Shown piece by piece: positions 5,746-8,108 of a DNA stretch of 8,108 nucleotides. The notes under the pieces were generated by a model. That model was not told the origin of the DNA. It worked only from the letters and a program-made list of their open reading frames with translations, and made no database searches. The first letter of the stretch is position 1. The number at the start of each line of letters is the position of its first letter. This stretch comes from Vulcanimicrobiota bacterium (GTDB lineage Bacteria > Vulcanimicrobiota > Vulcanimicrobiia > Vulcanimicrobiales > Vulcanimicrobiaceae), in the NCBI GenBank assembly GCA_003167055.1, contig PMUE01000125.1, forward strand, positions 1 to 8,108. Reading direction: 5' to 3'. The position numbers and the translations under genes were made by a program.

Positions 5746-6764
5746 ATGACGGTTGGGCTCACCGACGACATCGGGCTCGGAATCGATACCGGAACCTGTT
5801 CGGGTGCGCCTGACGGCGGCATCGCGTCGGTAACCGGCGGACAGAGCGTCTGCAGCGCGGCGCGCGCCGACGAATCCTCGGGTGAGCCCGCGGCGCGCAT
5901 GTAACTCGCCACGTACATCGTCGGTCCGAGTACGAGGATATCCTCGGCGTCGATCTTACGGTCGCCGTAGGTCGCGCGATAGGTAACAAACGCCGCGGTG
6001 TGCCCGCACACTTGCTCCAATTGCATCGTTTGCCGCTGGTAGGACATCACGTGCGACTTTTCGGCGTTCTCCGCGCTGCGCGCGCTTGCGGTATCGCTCG
6101 GATCGGCATCGCCGGGACCGGGTTCTTTCATCAAGGCGAGCGATGCCGTACCCGATGGGCTCAAGAACAGCCCGATCGTGCCGGGCCACATCGGCTCGCC
6201 GAACGTTGCCGGGTTGCTTTGTAGCCAGCCCGAGGGCGCGACGAATTTCACCGGCGGTGCCGGCACAATATTTGAAACGACACGTCCGTGAAGACACAGC
6301 GACCGGACCGCCGCCTGCGCTTTGGCAAGCGGCGGCAGCGAAGCCGGATAGCTGTAGTTGGCGTAATAAATTCGGCTGCCGTTCACGACAAATACGAACT
6401 CTGCGCGCGGTGCACGGGGATAATTCGTGCTCTTCGTGGCGATAAACCAGCCGGTCTCGCCGTTACACGTTCGTAGTGCGCGGCTCGAGGTGTTCACAAA
6501 CCCCTCCCGTTGCGCTGACACGCTGACATACGCAACGTAATCGCGAGCGCTTAACCCAAGACTCGGGCGATACCCGATCTCAACGTACTCCTCGTCGCCG
6601 CGGTCGAAGTTGAGCCACTGCGCCAGGGCGATCCCGTGTTTCGTCACCTTGGGCGGCAGATTCTCACGAACCCAACCGGCCGGCGGTACGATCAATGACT
6701 GCGGCACCGGCGCCACCGCAGCAATGCATACAAGAACGACGACGCCAAGGATCGCTCGCTTCAT
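5721..6764 (-). CDS. Exported protein with two diverged copies of one domain, function unknown
   Basis: I do not recognise this 347-residue protein. The ATG at 6764 gives a clean signal peptide: MKR, a hydrophobic run ILGVVVLVCIAAVA, and a likely cut after AVA near residue 18. A start ten codons upstream is possible but would put MEAGPPNTRC before it. There is no lipobox. The mature part appears to be a tandem duplication. Copy 1 (about 27-157) begins VPPAGW and ends AAVRSLC; copy 2 (about 176-308) begins VAPSGW and ends AALQTLC. Each copy has two Cys at matching positions (100/157 and 253/308), suggesting one disulfide per copy. A Pro/Ser-rich tail (309-347) follows. The PAGW opening and alternating strands recall small PsbP/Mog1-like folds, but that is a weak impression. 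No Shine-Dalgarno is visible. It is convergent with the macrodomain gene and divergent from the DUF1275 gene. Confidence 0.8.
   Translation of the reverse strand: MKRAILGVVVLVCIAAVAPVPQSLIVPPAGWVRENLPPKVTKHGIALAQWLNFDRGDEEYVEIGYRPSLGLSARDYVAYVSVSAQREGFVNTSSRALRTCNGETGWFIATKSTNYPRAPRAEFVFVVNGSRIYYANYSYPASLPPLAKAQAAVRSLCLHGRVVSNIVPAPPVKFVAPSGWLQSNPATFGEPMWPGTIGLFLSPSGTASLALMKEPGPGDADPSDTASARSAENAEKSHVMSYQRQTMQLEQVCGHTAAFVTYRATYGDRKIDAEDILVLGPTMYVASYMRAAGSPEDSSARAALQTLCPPVTDAMPPSGAPEQVPVSIPSPMSSVSPTVIQPTPSAR
5841..6686 (-). repeat. Protein-level tandem duplication inside the exported protein
   Basis: Two diverged units encode residues ~27-157 (6294-6686) and ~176-308 (5841-6239). They share the opening P-x-GW, a mid-unit Cys followed by a Gly and an aromatic or hydrophobic run (CNGETGWFIAT and CGHTAAFVTYR), a late VNGSRIYYANYSYP-like strand matched by LGPTMYVASYMRAAG, and a closing LC. 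The spacing between the two Cys is 57 and 55 residues. No DNA-level repeat is evident, so the duplication is old. Confidence 0.6.
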
Positions 6765-6805
6765 GCAGCGGGTATTAGGCGGGCCGGCTTCCAATCATTC
6801 CGTCG
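6765..6805. promoter_or_regulatory. 41-bp divergent start region with possible shared -10 element
   Basis: This is the only gap between two divergently transcribed genes. Its most AT-rich spot, GGTATTAGG (6771-6779), reads TAATAC toward the - strand gene and TATTAG toward the + strand gene, both like a -10 box. The - strand TAATAC ends seven bases before the ATG and that gene has no Shine-Dalgarno, which would fit a leaderless or nearly leaderless mRNA. No convincing -35 was found, so the promoter call is tentative. Confidence 0.3.
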
Positions 6806-7483
6806 ATGCGGCAAGACGACGACGGCTACACGTTGATGCCCCTGCTCTTCGGCCTCACCTTCGTCTCCGGGTTGGCTGACGCACTGAGCTTTCTGACGTT
6901 GGGTCAGGTCTTTGTCGCCAACATGACCGGCAATTTGGTGCTGCTCGGTTTTGCAATCGGTGGTGCCAAGCGCATTTCGATCGTGGGTTCGTTCATCGCG
7001 ATCGCGGCATTCATGATTGGCGGCATTGTCGGCGGCCGGCTCAGCCGGCGCCATGGCGAGAGTGGCCCGCACCTCATTTCAGTGACCACCTTCGTCGAGA
7101 TTTTTCTTATGTTGGGCGCGGCCGTGCTCGCGTGGCGCTTTGGTTTGGCGGGCTTTGTCGCATACGCGATCACGGCAATGCTCGCCGTCTCGATGGGCCT
7201 GCAAACCGCGGTCGCGCGCAGCTTGGGCGTTGCGGATATCACGACGACGGTCATAACGCAAACGCTTGCCGGTCTCGCGATGGACTTGCCGATCGCCGGC
7301 GGAACGAACACCCGCGCGCGCCGGCGTGTCGCCGCGATCGTGCTCATGTTTGGCGGCGCATTCATCGGCGCCGTGCTGATCTTCAAGGTCGGCGTTCCGG
7401 TCGCGTTGCTCGCGGCCGCGCTCACCTTCGCGATCGTGTCAACCTGGGCGTGGAGGCTCAAGCAGGCGCAACCGTCGCCGTAA
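6806..7483 (+). CDS. DUF1275 (YoaK-type) integral membrane protein
   Basis: A 225-residue polytopic membrane protein of the DUF1275/YoaK family, whose biochemical role is not established. Family signatures are LTFVSGLADALSFLTLGQVFVANMTGNLVLLG written as two blocks: SGLADALSFLTLG (21-33) and VFVANMTGNLVLLG (35-48). A later block, MGLQTAVARSLGVADITTT (130-148), is also typical. I see about six hydrophobic segments (near 10-32, 40-54, 57-77, 93-135 as two, 176-216 as one or two). A basic loop TRARRRV (169-175) is probably cytoplasmic. The length is normal for the family. The ATG at 6806 has no clear Shine-Dalgarno; no upstream start fits better. The gene is followed after 19 bases by the OsmC gene in the same direction, so the two are probably co-transcribed. 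Confidence 0.88.
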   Translation: MRQDDDGYTLMPLLFGLTFVSGLADALSFLTLGQVFVANMTGNLVLLGFAIGGAKRISIVGSFIAIAAFMIGGIVGGRLSRRHGESGPHLISVTTFVEIFLMLGAAVLAWRFGLAGFVAYAITAMLAVSMGLQTAVARSLGVADITTTVITQTLAGLAMDLPIAGGTNTRARRRVAAIVLMFGGAFIGAVLIFKVGVPVALLAAALTFAIVSTWAWRLKQAQPSP

Positions 7484-7502
7484 GGCGCGGGTCGGGGCGA
7501 GT

Positions 7503-7946
7503 ATGGCACAAGATCATATTGTACGTACTGCAAACGTCAAGTGGGTCGGCGACGTCGCCAAAGGTCACGGCGACATCACGACCGCGAGCGGAAAAGTCTC
7601 CGCATCCTATTCGTTCGGCACGCGCTTTTCCGGCGATCCCGGAACCAATCCCGAAGAATTGCTCGCCGCGTCGCACGCGGCGTGCTTCACGATGGCCACC
7701 AGCGCCGTGCTCACGCGCGCCGGTCATCCGCCGGCCTCGCTCGATACGACCGCAACCGTCTACCTCGATCGCGCCGGCGACGGCTATAAAGTGCCCAAGA
7801 TCGAGCTCGCGATCACCGGCGTGGTTCCCGGCGTCTCGGCCGATGAATTCGCCACGTATGCAAAGCAGGCCGAAGCCTCGTGTCCGATCAGCAATGCGCT
7901 GCGCGCCGTTCCGATCAGCCTGACCTCGACGCTTACGAGTGGATAA
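7503..7946 (+). CDS. OsmC/Ohr-superfamily peroxiredoxin (OsmC-type)
   Basis: A 147-residue OsmC-family protein, a thiol peroxidase that reduces organic hydroperoxides and hydrogen peroxide in the cytoplasm. The fold markers are all present: SASYSFGTRFSGDPGTNPEELL with Arg41 and Glu51/52 near the active site, the peroxidatic Cys61 in ASHAACFTMA (codon 7683-7685), and the resolving Cys127 in EASCPISNAL. The two-Cys spacing and the length match E. coli OsmC closely. The full frame opens with ATG at 7503, preceded by the G-rich GGGGCGAGT, a poor Shine-Dalgarno, 19 bases after the DUF1275 stop. The TAA stop (7944-7946) overlaps the convergent - strand gene by 14 bases. The OsmC subgroup is preferred to Ohr because of the NPEELLAASHAACF block, but the symbol is left blank as paralogues are common. 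Confidence 0.92.
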   Translation: MAQDHIVRTANVKWVGDVAKGHGDITTASGKVSASYSFGTRFSGDPGTNPEELLAASHAACFTMATSAVLTRAGHPPASLDTTATVYLDRAGDGYKVPKIELAITGVVPGVSADEFATYAKQAEASCPISNALRAVPISLTSTLTSG

Positions 7947-8108
7947 ACCACGACGCGACCATTCCCGCCGCGCTCAGGAGCATCAGCACGAACGCCAGCC
8001 ACAGCCAGACGCGTGCGATTCGTGAAACGACGAGGTCTTTGAGCAATCGGCGGTCGGACGCGATGCGGATGATCGCGTAAATGAGCGGCACCGCCGCCAC
8101 GCCGTTGA
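7933..8108 (-). CDS. Nramp-like divalent metal transporter, C-terminal fragment (cut by window edge)
   Basis: On the - strand a frame enters from the window end and runs 57 codons to TAA (7933-7935). It begins NGVAAVPLIYAIIRIASDRR, then has LLKDLVVSRIARVWLWLAF and a closing hydrophobic segment to WFIHS. The pattern NGV-x(2)-P followed by a hydrophobic helix, a short basic loop with DRRL, then a last membrane helix with W at its start is what I associate with the C-terminus of Nramp/MntH-type Mn2+/Fe2+ transporters. Two membrane helices are visible, about residues 3-16 and 33-53. No start codon is inside the window. It converges on and overlaps the OsmC gene by 14 bases. Other multi-pass carriers could end similarly, so the family call is moderate while the coding call is firm. 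Confidence 0.7.
   Translation of the reverse strand, partial: NGVAAVPLIYAIIRIASDRRLLKDLVVSRIARVWLWLAFVLMLLSAAGMVASWFIHS

Noticed and set aside
5721..5760. Terminator between the convergent macrodomain and exported-protein genes
   Set aside because: The genes overlap by 25 bases and I see no GC hairpin followed by a T run on either strand. The same holds for the overlap at 7933-7946.
6000..6476. Small + strand open frames inside the exported-protein gene
   Set aside because: Their products lack recognisable features and have shadow-like Arg-rich composition, while the - strand frame has a signal peptide and a duplicated domain.
1..8108. CRISPR array, tRNA, rRNA, insertion sequence or attachment site
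   Set aside because: I saw no regularly spaced direct repeats, RNA gene signatures, transposase motifs or terminal inverted repeats. The window is almost fully coding, with no gene-free stretch over about 41 bases.

Overview
This is a GC-rich, densely coded window from a bacterium. It carries the 3' part of an aerobic carbon monoxide dehydrogenase (Mo/Cu-CODH) locus, followed by a few unrelated genes. The end of CoxL reads like the form I (true CO-oxidising) enzyme, so the organism probably scavenges CO or trace gas. The overall style suggests a soil bacterium, perhaps Ca. Eremiobacterota, Chloroflexota or Actinobacteriota. I cannot fix the phylum from sequence alone; Eremiobacterota is a guess.

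Layout. Positions 1-5251 form one tightly packed + strand operon: coxL (3' end), coxG, a CoxF-like XdhC-family protein, coxD (MoxR-type AAA+ ATPase), coxE (VWA protein), and a second XdhC/CoxI-like gene cut in two by an in-frame TAG at 4754-4756. A macrodomain protein (5248-5745) is translationally linked to the end of this set; its best start is a CTG codon behind a perfect AAGGAG. Adjacent genes overlap or lie 2-12 bases apart, so a promoter upstream of the window must drive them. coxM and coxS are not in the window.

Positions 5721-6764 on the - strand encode an unrecognised exported protein built from two diverged copies of one domain. It starts divergently, 41 bp from a + strand pair: a DUF1275 (YoaK-type) membrane protein (6806-7483) and an OsmC-family peroxiredoxin (7503-7946). 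The window closes with the C-terminal 57 residues of a - strand Nramp-like metal transporter (7933-8108), which has no start codon inside the window.

How the genes fit together. CoxL is the Mo/Cu catalytic subunit. CoxD and CoxE, with XdhC-type proteins, complete its Mo-S-Cu site, and CoxG links the enzyme to the membrane quinone pool. The points most worth a second look are the amber-split CoxI, the CTG-initiated macrodomain at the end of a CODH maturation operon, the His/Cys tail on the CoxF-like protein, and the duplicated exported protein.
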